DNA of 64,000 nt from Nemophila menziesii (Eukaryota > Streptophyta > Magnoliopsida > Boraginales > Hydrophyllaceae). Under the pieces are notes generated by a model. That model was not told the origin of the DNA. It saw nothing but the letters and a program-made list of their open reading frames with translations, and made no database searches. Shown here piece by piece: positions 1 through 10,580 of the stretch. The DNA is taken from NCBI GenBank assembly GCA_029959085.1, contig JARWIR010000021.1, positions 20,547,620 to 20,611,619 of the forward strand. Direction: 5' to 3'. Every line of letters begins with the position of its first letter. Position 1 is the first letter of the stretch. The position numbers and the translations under genes were made by a program.

Positions 1-291
1 GCATTAAAATTATAAAAGAGAGATAGAAAGAAGCAGCATTATTAAGTTCGTTGAAATTCTTAAGAATTCGTGTGTCAGTTTCTTTTGAATAATTTTGTCG
101 TTGTATCCTGGAGGTTGAAGCCAACAAACGTAAGACACCTGTACGTGGCCTAAATACCTTAAAGACATCGGATCCAATCTGAGCCTCGACAAGTAAAGTT
201 ATTTAATTATTTTATTTAATTATTTACTTTTATTTTATTTCTGCATTAGTTCCTATATTGTTTTACTGGTTTATACAAACATAACACAACA
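1..291 (+). repeat. 5' LTR of the copia element (window-truncated)
   Basis: Bases 1-162 match 5048-5209 of the 3' LTR almost exactly. The 5' copy then has about 120 extra bases before both end in the same AACACAACA (here 283-291). Only the right part of the LTR is visible because the window starts inside it. Confidence 0.85.
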
Positions 292-829
292 ATTTAAGGT
301 AGTTAGATTCACGTGGTATAAACCAGAAAATATTTTCTTTTTATGTTTTTATAAACTTTACTATTGGAAAATTTTTTTGGGTCTGTGTATACAGAACATG
401 AATATTACATTCTATTTCTTTTCTCTTATTCTGATTTCTAGACTTGTGTATACATACTAGAAAAATACTCGCTTACTAACGTCATATTACATTGTAATAT
501 TAGTGTGTTTTTAACAACTAATATCAATCTTGCTAGTATTGTCATACTTGTCGAACCTTGTGGTTTGAAAATTTTCCGCTAAAAGAATTCTTAATTGATT
601 GAGATTCTTCTTTTACGTGAATTGATTATCTCTTTAATTTCTTCGATCCTTTACAACAAGAATATAAAAACTTGGGGGACTAACAAGAATATAAAATCTT
701 GGGAAATTAAAATTAATTTAATCATTTTGTCGTAAGAAAGAATCAAGTTTTTGTGTTGTCTTTTAGTGAGAAAGGTTGAATAATTCGTTTGTTTGAATTA
801 TCTATAATATGTAATCCTTGGTAATTGAA
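292..829 (+). other. Copia untranslated leader
   Basis: AT-rich sequence between the 5' LTR end and the first gag-like ATG. A tRNA primer-binding site is expected just inside the LTR. A weak TGGTATAAACC at about 315-325 resembles the usual TGGTATCAGAGC but is displaced and degenerate. No other coding signal was seen. Confidence 0.5.
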
Positions 830-1108
830 ATGATGTCTACCAAGATAAACAATATGTCCAGAAATGATGGAATCGGTAACAACAACCATCAGCAAGTTCA
901 CTTATGGAAAATACATTTGTGGGACATGATCCCGACTCTTATAGACCCGTTGAGAAGTCTAAGAGGTTAAATGGAAATGGCTATCTGTGTAAAGGAATAG
1001 ACGGATGAAATCACAGAGGGTAAAGGCAATTCCATGAAAGGAAAATAAGGCCAAGCAACCATGACTAAGATCAAATAAGACTGATTTTACTACAGTAGTT
1101 TCTAAAGT
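830..1108 (+). pseudogene. copia gag remnant
   Basis: Starts with tandem ATG codons (830 and 833) and runs open to a stop near 966. After that only scraps in changing frames remain before the protease. A full copia gag is several hundred codons and ends in a CCHC zinc knuckle. Here nearly all of it, including the knuckle, is deleted. Assignment rests mainly on position before protease. Confidence 0.55.
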
Positions 1109-1489
1109 AAATTTGGTTGGCAATACCAAACACTGGTGGGTGGATACTTGGGCCACCTGACAAGTATGTTCAAGACATACAAAGTTGCAACTACTGAAGA
1201 GACTTTATGTATGGGAAATTTCTCTACATCAAAAGTAGTTGGATCTGGAATCGTTATTCTAATAATGACTTCTAAAAAAAAAGAGTTGAGTCTCTATAAC
1301 GTTCCACATGTGCCTGACATTAGAAGGAATCTAGTTTCAGGTTCGTTATTGAGTAAGAATGGCTTCAAACTAGTATTTAAGTCTGATAAATTTATTCTCA
1401 CTAAAGGTGGGATATTTGTGGGTAAAGGGCTACTATGTGATGGTTTATTTAAGATGAATATAATGACCATAGTACCTACCAAAATGTAA
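1109..1489 (+). pseudogene. copia protease and GAG-pre-integrase region, catalytic motif lost
   Basis: The frame reading WWVDTWAT at 1134-1157 is the copia aspartic protease active site, normally DTGA. Here the Gly is Trp and a TGA stop follows at 1158-1160. A frame change leads into a 117-codon open stretch (1136-1489) with typical copia sequence such as [19 protein letters not shown], the region between protease and integrase. The substitution, stop and frameshift mean no active protease could be made. Confidence 0.85.
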
Positions 1490-2488
1490 CCGAGTAAGTA
1501 ATATATCCTTGACTCACCTTATTTATGGCACGATAGATTAGGAGATGTTAATTTTGGTTCATTAAGTAAGTTAGTAAACATCGGGTTACTATCTAATGTG
1601 AACTTCAATTCTCAAAAGGAATGTGAAGTATGCGTTGAGTCAAAATTAACAAAAACCTCATTTAAATCTATAGAAAGGACTTTGGTACCTTTAGAGTTAA
1701 TTCACAATGACATATGTGACTTGAAATTTGTGCAAACTTAAAGTGGTAAAAAGTATTTCATAAATTTCATTGACGATTGCACAAGGTATTGTCAAATATA
1801 CTTGCTTCGAAATGAGGATGAGGCCTTAGAAGCATTTATGCAATACAAAACTGAAGTTGAGAATCAACTAAATAAAAATATTAAGAATCTTAGAACAGAT
1901 AGGGGAGGAGAATATGTGTCTCCTTTTGAGGAATTTTGCGCTAAACATGGAATCATCCATCAAACCACGGCCCCCTACTCACCTCAACAAAATGGGATTG
2001 TTGAAAGCAAGAACCACACGCTGAAGGAAATGATGAAAACCTTGTTGATACCACAGAACTTGTGGGGAGAGGCTTTGCTCACCGCAAATCACATCCTCAA
2101 CAAGGTATCACACAAGAAGGTAGATAAAACTCCTTACAAATTATGGAAAGGAAAACCACATTCCTTCAAATACTTAAAAGTGTGGGGATGCTTGGCAAAG
2201 GTAGCAATTCCTGCTCCTAAAATGGTCAAAATGGGACCAAAGAACATAGATTGCGTCTTTATTGGATATGCTCACAACAGTGCTGCATATAGATTCCTGG
2301 TACACAAATCTTATCATGTTGACATTAACGTCAATATGGTGATTGAATCCAGAAATGCACATTTCCTTGAAACAGCCTTTCTGTACAAGACCACACCACA
2401 ATCTGGTTCCTTAAAAAGAACACGTGGTGCAATTGAAGAAGAGCATGATCAAGAATCATTGCCAACTGAAAAGCAAGATAAAGAATAA
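1490..2488 (+). pseudogene. copia integrase (DDE), interrupted
   Basis: The zinc-binding region is seen as LWHDRLGDVN near 1525, where the second His of the HHCC motif is Asp, and ECEVCVESK near 1620 (CxxC). The DDE triad is present: HNDICD (about 1709), RTDRGGEY (about 1895) and PQQNGIVESKN (about 1990). A TAA stop lies in frame at 1739-1741. From 1802 the frame is open for 228 codons, through the core and into the linker before RT. An intact enzyme would insert the cDNA; this copy is broken in the zinc finger and by the stop. Confidence 0.93.
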
Positions 2489-3301
2489 TTGCCAAATGAA
2501 GGAGAACCAAGAAGAAGTAAGCAGATTAGAACCTCTACGTCTTTTGGTCCTGACTTTCTATCTTACATGCTAGATGACGAACCGCGAACATTCAAGGAGG
2601 CTATGTCAAACCCTGAGGCCCCATACTGGAAAGAAGCGGTAAATAGCGAGATAGATTCCATTATGCAAAACCATACATGGGAACTAGTGGATCTCCCTCC
2701 TGGGAATAAACCACTTGGATGTAAATGGATATCCAAGAAGAAACTAAAGACCGATGGGTCTATTGAAAAATACAAGGCTCGCCTTGTTGTAAAAGGTTAT
2801 AGTTAAAAAGAAGGACTTGACTATTTTGATACTTATTCTCCAGTCACGAGAATATCATCCATTCAAATGTTAATCGCTATAGCTTCAATATACAAGCTCG
2901 AAATACATCAAATGGATGTAAAAACAGCCTTCCTAAATGGAGAACTAAATGAAGAGATATATATGGAACAACTTGAGGGTTACGTAGTTCCAGGTAAGGA
3001 GAAGCAAGTATGTAAGCTTGTTAAATCTTTATATGGTTTAAAACAGGCACCGAAGCAATGGCATGACAAATTTGATAGATTCATGATCTCGAATGATTTC
3101 AAGATCAATGAATGTGACAAATGCGTTTATGTAAAACGAAATGAGATTGGATATGTCATTGTCTGTTTATATGTGGATGATATGTTAATCATTGGAAGTA
3201 ACAATGATGTGATTAAATTCACCAAAAGGATGCTTTCAAGTAAGTTTGACATGAAAGATCTAGGCCTTGCGGATGTTATTTTGGGTATCAAGATTCTCTG
3301 A
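2489..3301 (+). pseudogene. copia reverse transcriptase, interrupted
   Basis: Two open stretches in one frame are split by TAA at 2804-2806. The first has the classic WKEAVNSEIDSIMQNHTWEL start of RVT_2. The second has QMDVKTAFLNGEL and the catalytic YVDD at 3170-3181, followed by ILGIKIL and a stop at about 3299. The polymerase Asp residues are intact, so damage is limited to the two stops. The neighbouring integrase and RNase H confirm the family. Confidence 0.95.
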
Positions 3302-3878
3302 ACATCTGAAGGTATTATACTATCTCAATCACACTATATTGAGAAAGTATTAAACAAATTTAGTAATGGCGACACACATATCGCCAAGACACCTGTTGAT
3401 AGTGATGCAAACTAGATATCAGACTCCACCAACTCAAAATCCACAAGTGGATTTGTCTACATGTTAGGAGGAGCAGTTGTGTCTTGGAAATCCACTAAGC
3501 AAACGTGCATAGCCAGATCCACTATGGAATTTGAGTTTATAGCTTTAGACAAAGCTGCTGGAGAAGCCGAGTGGCTTTTGGAATTTCCTAGAGGATATTC
3601 CTAATTGGCCAAAGCCCGTGTCAGCTATCTGCATACATTGCGATAGTCAAAGTGCCATTGGTAGGGCACTAAATGAAATGTATAACGGTAAGTCTAGACA
3701 CATACGTCGTAGACACAATACCGTTAGACAATTGCTCTCAAACGGAATTATCACAATTGATTATGTTCGATCAAAGGATAATATAGCAGATCCACTGACC
3801 AAAGGTCTACAAAGAGAGCAAGTGCGAGTGTTGTCAAGAGGAATGGGTCATAAGCCTACGAAAGTTGAGTTGCCATGA
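3302..3878 (+). pseudogene. copia RNase H, internally deleted
   Basis: Sequence runs from SHYIEKVLNKFS to TPVDSDAN, hits a TAG where Trp is expected, and continues [13 protein letters not shown]. In intact copia proteins roughly 100 codons separate the TPVD part from the SDANW part, so an in-frame deletion has fused them. The RNase H core follows: [20 protein letters not shown], a frame shift near 3600, then ICIHCDSQSAIGRALNEMY and SRHIRRRHNTVRQLL in an 86-codon stretch ending at 3878. Confidence 0.9.
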
Positions 3879-4483
3879 TGGGAACCCTACCTAGGAGAGT
3901 GGAGATCCCACAATCTAGGTTCAAAGGGAAAACTGAATCATGAAACTGCAACTTGGTGCGACGCACTGTGGGGAGACCTCCCCAAACAATTCCTAGGACA
4001 AAATTAAACAGTGCTACTTGTAAAAGTGAAGCATAAGTTAAACTTTTAATGATTATTGTATCTTAGATAACATAAGATAGAGTAATGCAGAATACTCTCG
4101 ACAAGAGACCACCTATATGAATAACATGGGTAGGGCCGCCCTACGAGAATTTTTAAAGGCGAAATTCTCCGACGGTTATTCATGAAATACCAGGAGTTGT
4201 CCAGGGCCGTAAATGGACACAACCGTGAGAACCAAATAATGTTTGGAAGTATACTATGTAAGTTCTATTGTCTTGGTTTACACAAAAGCTGAATAGTTCA
4301 AGACATCACGTTCACTAGTTAGCAAGTAAATCCGATAGCTCTTACTACAGAAGGTTCAAGGCCAAAAGCTACCTTTCTCGATGTAGTATTCTTCCACGCT
4401 TCTCTCTCACTCTCTCTCAAGTGTTTAGTATTCTTTTGCATAATATTTTAAGGTGGTTAGTCAATTTTCATTCATGTGGGGAT
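3879..4483 (+). other. Copia 3' untranslated region and polypurine tract
   Basis: Non-coding sequence between RNase H and the 3' LTR. The short purine run GTGGGGA just before the LTR start at 4484 fits a polypurine tract for plus-strand priming. No open frame of note. Confidence 0.6.
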
Positions 4484-4733
4484 TGTTGGACAAATGGGAT
4501 TCTACCCAAGTGTGACCATGTTTACGATGTTAGTCGGTGACTCAATTTAATGAAATGATTCGGATATTAATACGTTTACTCAAGTTGTGAAGATTAATAT
4601 ATTCACTTGGTTAAAATCATTTGAAATTGAATGAGAAATTTAGTCATGTAATTTGGATAAATTAAAAGAAAAAATATATATATGTTATTTTATTTTTATT
4701 TTTTTATATAGCAAAGAAAGAAAGAAAAAAAGG

Positions 4734-4900
4734 CTTTGTTGGGCTTTGGGCCTTAGGTCCATAGCTTTGTTGGGCCTTAGCTAGGGTTGAACCTCGACCA
4801 TTAGCTTTGTGGACTTTTGGGCCTTAGGTGGGGTATGAACCTGGACCATCATCTTTGTTGGGCTTTTGGGCCTTAGGTTCATACCATTTGGACCAGCCCA
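4734..4900 (+). repeat. Four imperfect repeats inside the LTR (GGGCCTTAG motif)
   Basis: Units starting at 4734, 4765, 4805 and 4853 each begin CTTTGT and contain GGGCCTTAG or TTGGGCCTTAGGT. The unit length varies from about 30 to 48 bp. They lie upstream of the LTR TATA box, where LTR enhancers normally sit. Confidence 0.75.
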
Positions 4901-5000
4901 AGTTTTTTGGTCTTTTAAGTAAACGTTGTATCTTAAATTAATACAACGTAACTCCAAAATGAAACATCACAACCTTTGGCAAGCCACCTTTTCATTTTCT

Positions 5001-5008
5001 ATAAATAG
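5001..5008 (+). promoter_or_regulatory. LTR TATA box
   Basis: ATAAATAG preceded by CT, about 40 bp before the part of the LTR that is repeated at the window start. Position and sequence fit a pol II core promoter for the retrotransposon. Confidence 0.55.
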
Positions 5009-5216
5009 TTGGCCAACTAAACCATTTTCTTCATTCATTTTTCAAAAGCATTAAAATTATAATAGAGAGATAGAAAGAAGCAGCATTATTAAGTTCGTTG
5101 AAATTCTTAAGAATTCGTGTGTCAGCTTCTTTTGAATAGTTTTGTCGTTGTATCCTGGAGGTTGAAGCCAACAAACGTAAGACACCTGTACGTGGCCTAA
5201 ATACCTTAACACAACA

Positions 5217-5474
5217 TATTGCAATTTATCTTCTCATGAACAAGACAATACACAATAACAACGTAATATCTAAACACAAATGAGAGATAAACATACACAA
5301 AAAATTAACAAGACAAGATTCCATTGTCCCATAATTGTGTTAATCTTCAACATACTTTCTACAACATTACAGCACACAATACAACCCTTTCACTACCAAA
5401 CTAACCAAAAAGTAAACTATCTTTCACAGACTAGTAATTTTTCCTGAAAAGCCTCTATATGTCTTTTTCACATC
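5217..5474. other. Spacer, nothing recognised
   Basis: AT-rich sequence between the copia LTR and the 3' end of the TM9SF pseudogene. It is likely former 3' flank of that gene. Confidence 0.4.
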
Positions 5475-6400
5475 TCAATCCATTTTCACAGAGGGGTATA
5501 TCATCTGCACAAACCAAAAAACACGCATAAACCCCAATCGTACAGGTCAAAACAAAGAACGCATACGAGGAAATCAACATATACCCAAAGTAAAAAACCC
5601 CTGAAACAACTTTACTAATCCCCAGCTTTGTAAATAAGTAAAAAAAAAAACAATTAAAAAACAAATAAACCGCTCAAGATCCAATTGGCAAATAAGCTCT
5701 CCACCACCAATGATAATCTTCACTACACAGCTGAAAATAACACAACAATCGTAATCTCAGCCCAAGTAACCACCAATATCACAAACACTATGAACAAAAA
5801 CCTGAATATATAGTAAAACTGATTCAACAATATCGAGGTTAAGATAAAGAAAAGCTCGATAAAAACTGCCCCAAACGGTAAAGTCCCATTGATTAATATC
5901 GAAAAAACCGGCTTCATGTACCACGCCTGTTCAGGTATTTGCCTCGGGATTTTATTAGTTTTTACCGGTTCTGCAGTTGAGGGTTTTTATAACCGAGGTA
6001 ACTTCCGAAAAAACTAACGGTTTCCGAACCATAAACAAACTAAAGCAAGCATTGTACCAAAAGGTACTGCTCCAGAAGATTTTTCACCCCAAATTATCTC
6101 ATTTAAAATAAAGAAAAAAGAAAATAAAATATCTGGGAACATAAAAGCGGTTTTTAACGTAATTCTTTTCCATTCACTGCATTTAACTATTTCATATAAA
6201 CGTGACGAGGCATAACCCGCTACTAAACCCATGATAACCCATAAAAAGACCATAGCTGTCATTAATCCACCTCGATTTGATGGTGATAAGAATCCGAGTA
6301 AAGCGAATATCATTGTGACAAGTGTCATACAAAATATTTGGACACCTGTCCCTATGTAGACACATAATAGACCTGAATTAACGGGTCTACGAAATACATC
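5475..6400 (-). pseudogene. TM9SF (nonaspanin/EMP70) pseudogene, C-terminal half
   Basis: Read on the minus strand from 6400: DVFRRPVN, then [90 protein letters not shown], and a C-terminus ending PSVKMD before TGA at 5475-5477. These are hallmark segments of plant transmembrane-9 superfamily proteins, Golgi/endosomal proteins with nine membrane spans. About 310 of the family's roughly 600-650 residues are present. Frame changes near 6013, 5975, 5725 and 5540, plus stops, disable it. The missing luminal N-terminal half points to a truncated copy rather than a recently silenced gene. No intron was seen within it, as in the intronless plant TMN subgroup. Confidence 0.93.
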
Positions 6401-7620
6401 TGCAGATCTTTAAGTAATAATAGTCATAAGAGAGCTGTGTTTTTGTTAAAGAAAGCTTGTTCACTTTAAAGTGGATCATCCTGTCAAAATAGAAGTGAGA
6501 TTAACTGTTGGAACATATAATAAGTCAATGGTAAAAAAAAGAGACTGTAAATTTACATAACAAGAGTGTAGAAACAAATACATAACTACTAAACAAATTG
6601 CAACATTGGTCCTTATGTTACCTCTACCTCATACAACTAAATATACCCTGAGTTTCAAAGTGAGACCTTCTTCACAAAATCTTCTTTTTTTGTTTATTCC
6701 ATGTAATTCCACTCTAGCCATTAAATTAACTCTAAAAAGTAAAAAATAAAATTTAATCAGAATAAAAACCTATAAACCTCCATAAATTAAGTGCACGTGC
6801 GAGGCAATAAATCCATAAACTACAATTTTTCCTTTTAGATTCAACTCTTTTGTGCCTCGTCCAATCAAATCCTGCATTTACATGTGTTTATAACTTTAGG
6901 TTGTATTTTAACAAACACCGTGTATACTCTACACTAAACTTTAGATTGTATTTTAACACACACCTTGTATACTGTACACTAACATTGAATATCACATGAA
7001 ATATCAATGGCTATGATTAAAATACCTAAGAAGAAGCGCAATTGCCAATACGAAGAACATGTGAGTGGCTAAGCATTCAGCAGATGGTACCGAAATATCG
7101 CTGGTGTATATATTAGTATTCTTTACTAATAAATCATCTTTTTCAACAAAGATTGAAGGTCCAGTTTTCGTTTGATCGGATACAAATTGGCGGAGATTAA
7201 AAAAGGGGGATTAAAAGAGGGGGATGAGAAGACTTTACAATGATCCCAGAAATACAGCTTTGTACTCATTTAATGAAAGCTAAAAAGAAACAAAATTTGC
7301 CTATATATTATGACATCATTTCATTTAACACAAGCTTCACTTTTAACGAGTAACTCCTTCATTTAACACACAATAAATAAAACTCCTTGTTCATACATAA
7401 CACCCTATTATCAACCAGTTCAGCTTATTATAAAAATTAAATTAAACACTTAAATTCAATAAAAATTCATAACATTGATCTAACTAGAAAGAGTACAAAA
7501 AAGAAAAAAAATCTTTATTCGTTTTCCTATGAACATATTAAACTATTTGATTTATGCCTCCACAAGCGCCTTGCTAAGTTTTTTCTTTCTTTTATGGATT
7601 ATTCTTCATTCAACGAATTT
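6401..7620. other. AT-rich intergenic region
   Basis: No coding frame, RNA gene or repeat signature was recognised. It may hold decayed 5' parts of the TM9SF copy, but no residue pattern supports that. Confidence 0.4.
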
Positions 7621-9726
7621 TTAAGAAATTATATCTTGCATCATAAGCCACACATATAGACCACAATCGTAATTGTTTGATTGGAACGACATTCGTTGAA
7701 TTCATATTTAAAAGTATTGATTTTTTGCATCTTAGAATATACTTCTGATTCCGCCATTTCTAACACATTGTGCATAAAGCATGCCTATAATTTACTTAAA
7801 TTTTTAGTATAAATTTAAATTTTTGAACACTTTACAAAAATCCATCAGATAAAGAAATACTAACTTACCAAACAAGTTATTTCAACTTGAACCAATGAAT
7901 TTGTTCTAGCGTTCCTCATTGAATCACATATAGACACGATGATCAAAATTCACTGGTTTCCATCGTAATTCACTGGCAAGTAAATCTAAATATAAAATAT
8001 ATTTTTGTGATTATTATAGATTTATGACAAAAGATACTAAATGTTAAACCATCAAAAACAAGATTAAAAGTTAAAATTATTACTTTTTTGCATTTTTCTA
8101 ATGAAACGGTGAACTTTTCGGGTCCAAAATAACTCCTTTAAAATTTAGACGGAGTAAAATCTAGCCCGTTAAGAATTTGACGTGTCCCTGGAAAATATAT
8201 AAACAATAAGTTTCATATATTAATGACAAATTATCTCTTAACATGTACTTACCGAACAAACCGTAGAAGGAAACCATGGATCTTTCATCTTATTTTTCTT
8301 GTCATGCTCCTTTGTCAATTACCACACTAAAGCATCAATAATCTGATTAAAAGTAAATAAATATGTCATAAATTATCATTCAAACCAGTTAATTATAGCA
8401 CATATTTTAACATATGTTACACAAAAAACTAAACTCACGCTTCCAAAAAGACACATTTTTTGTAATAGTTCAATTGGTGCCTTTTGGTATCATACATTGA
8501 GTTCCAAACCACATACTCTCTACAAATGCAATTATAAAATAACAACTCACCCTTCATCGATATAAATTTATTAAAACTTATATAATATAATAACAAGTAC
8601 TTATTGTGGATCCTTAGATTGTGAGAACAAATATAATACATCTTTTAAGCTCGTCATTGTACTAGAAATATCGAGGGGAAGATTCACTCGGTTTGATTGA
8701 GTCAACTCCATATTCTACAATTACTAAGATCAATTATTTCAGATTTTGGAAATAATTGTCTTGCTGATGTTGGTTTGTTACTATGAAAATCTTTCATTGA
8801 ATGAGAGTACCAAACAAAACTTATATCAGATTGTGTATCCGGTGTCTCTATATTTTTAACTAATTTTTTTGTCTCATTCTTATAAATTGCAAGACAATCA
8901 TTAGTACCTTTTTTTACGTTTTCCTTCATCTTGACCATATTTTATTTTGAATACATTCTTCAAAGTGTTGATGGTAGTCTTGACATCCTTCATCTCTTTT
9001 TAATGTCAACACATATAAATTTCAGCTCACAAATATCAGTCTTTATTTCCTTCATTACCTCATATATTTGATTCTTCAAAACATTAAGCTCATTTTTCAA
9101 ACAGGTAGGATCCTCTACATTTGTTATACCATATTGGAACTTTTCATACTCAAAGAGTTCTTCCCATTCTTCTTCAAAATGTGATCTCAGAGACTTTGTA
9201 TTCTTGTGACCAGGATTGTCTGATTGATATTTAGAAATCCTTTCAACCCTACATTTCAAATTAATCATCAAGAATCTATATACTTATATAATTTACATAT
9301 ATCTCACATTTTTATATGATTCACAATATATTTTAACCAAAATATAAAATATTTTTAATTTTTCACTGAACTATTGAGAGTATGGATACATGAAATTGAA
9401 AATTAGTGTCCAACAATAAAAACTTACATGAAACTCGTTCTTTTCGACCCAATATTGAAATCAATTGAATTAGTGTCTTCTCTATTTCTCTTCATATTTT
9501 CACCCGAGTGTATGTTTACCTAAGAATTATATACCATGTAAGTGATTGGAAAATCAAGGTTATTCCATTCAATAATCTGTCTTTTTTATATGATTGAAAC
9601 AAATGCTTAAACATAAATTGTGTAGATTACGGTTACTTACTGTAGAATTTTTCTAGAAAAATTGGTCTCTTCTTCTTCTTCATTTTCTTCGTATGCTTCG
9701 AATTTTACTTCAACAACTTTAATCAT
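7621..9726 (-). pseudogene. Ulp1-like (C48 cysteine peptidase) multi-exon pseudogene
   Basis: The minus strand shows a chain of exon-like blocks with good splice signals: 9726-9641 (ATG, donor GTAAGT), 9519-9428 (donor GTAAGT), 9248 onward, 8519-8439 (donor GTGAGT), 8342-8253 (donor GTAAGT), 7972-7869 and 7784-7621. The junction 9428/9248 keeps phase. The middle blocks are charged and coiled-coil-like. The last exon reads FQSNNYDCGLYVWLMMQD, the Ulp1/SENP catalytic Cys motif (Cys codon 7663-7665). The preceding exon reads NYDGNQ, stop, ILIIVSICDSM, the expected HW...D region, with His changed to Gln and Trp to TGA. Further stops and frameshifts occur near 8320, 8990 and 8940. Such genes often ride on plant transposons; no terminal repeats were found here. 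Family call is good, exon details moderate. Confidence 0.72.
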
Positions 9727-10217
9727 TTTGTATCTGTATTTAAAGAATTTTTTTTAAAATGAAAGAAAGTGAGAATGGTGTTATGAAAGTGAATTAACTA
9801 TAGTTTAAGAGTTTATATACTATAAGTAGTTAGAACATGTATATATGTAAGATAATTGATCAATTACGTGTTCATTTTGATAAAATAATAGAATATTACT
9901 ACATGTTTCTTTTACCAATGTTAACTAAATAGTAACCCCTTTAACTCGACACTAACTCACACTCATCCCATGTTTGAATTTATTTAATTACCTTAGGGTG
10001 AGTTTAACTAATATACTCCATGTGTCCACCAAATACTTCGTTTTAACTTTTCACACATATTAAGAAAACACAATAACTACATTCACCATTACTAAAATAC
10101 CGTTCATAAAATATATATATATTTTGTAAATATTCATTAAAAACATAAATTTAAAAAATTTAAAAAGGTAATAGTTGAAAAAGTTTGGAAAAGTGTATTT
10201 AGATTTTAAGTGGACAA

Positions 10218-10580
10218 TAATTTGGGGACACTCTATCCACAGTGAAGCCAGCCTATGATCACCCCTAGTAATTTATACAGCTAAAATTTATTACAATTTT
10301 TTTTATTACTAAGCGTTTTTGTAATTATTTTTTAAAATTATTTTCAAGTGTATTTTGAGATACAAAATTTGAGTTAAAAATAATAAAAAATTACTATTAT
10401 ATTTGGTTTTAAGTGGAATATATTATATATTTTGACAACAAAAGGAATATATTATATATTGCTACTCATATCTAAATTTTCAAATTTCTATATAGTGAAA
10501 TTGACAGAACTGTAACCTACCAAATATGTACAAAACTATGTATTTCTGTTTTGGCAAGGTTTAGGGGAGTATGCCTTGTA
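10218..10580. other. Segment present only in unit A
   Basis: Between GTGGACAA and ATAGATTGATTG, unit A has about 363 bp that units B, C and E lack; there the two flanks abut directly. No coding potential or terminal repeats were seen. Either an insertion in A or, more simply, a deletion inherited by the other units. Confidence 0.75.

Larger units (their letters stand above)
1..5216 (+). mobile_element. Ty1/copia LTR retrotransposon, decayed
   Basis: The start of the window and 5048-5216 are the same sequence, the ends of two LTRs in direct orientation. Between them, in plus-strand order, lie remnants of gag, protease, integrase, reverse transcriptase and RNase H; integrase before RT is the Ty1/copia order. 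The coding region is broken by several stops, most of gag is missing, and about 100 codons are lost between RT and RNase H. The 3' LTR begins TGTTGG and ends CAACA, as is usual for the family. The target-site duplication cannot be checked because the left flank lies outside the window. The element is non-autonomous. Confidence 0.93.
4484..5216 (+). repeat. 3' LTR of the copia element
   Basis: Begins TGTTGGACAA directly after the polypurine tract and ends AACACAACA. It is about 733 bp. Compared with the 5' LTR it lacks about 120 bp just before the terminal bases. Confidence 0.88.
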
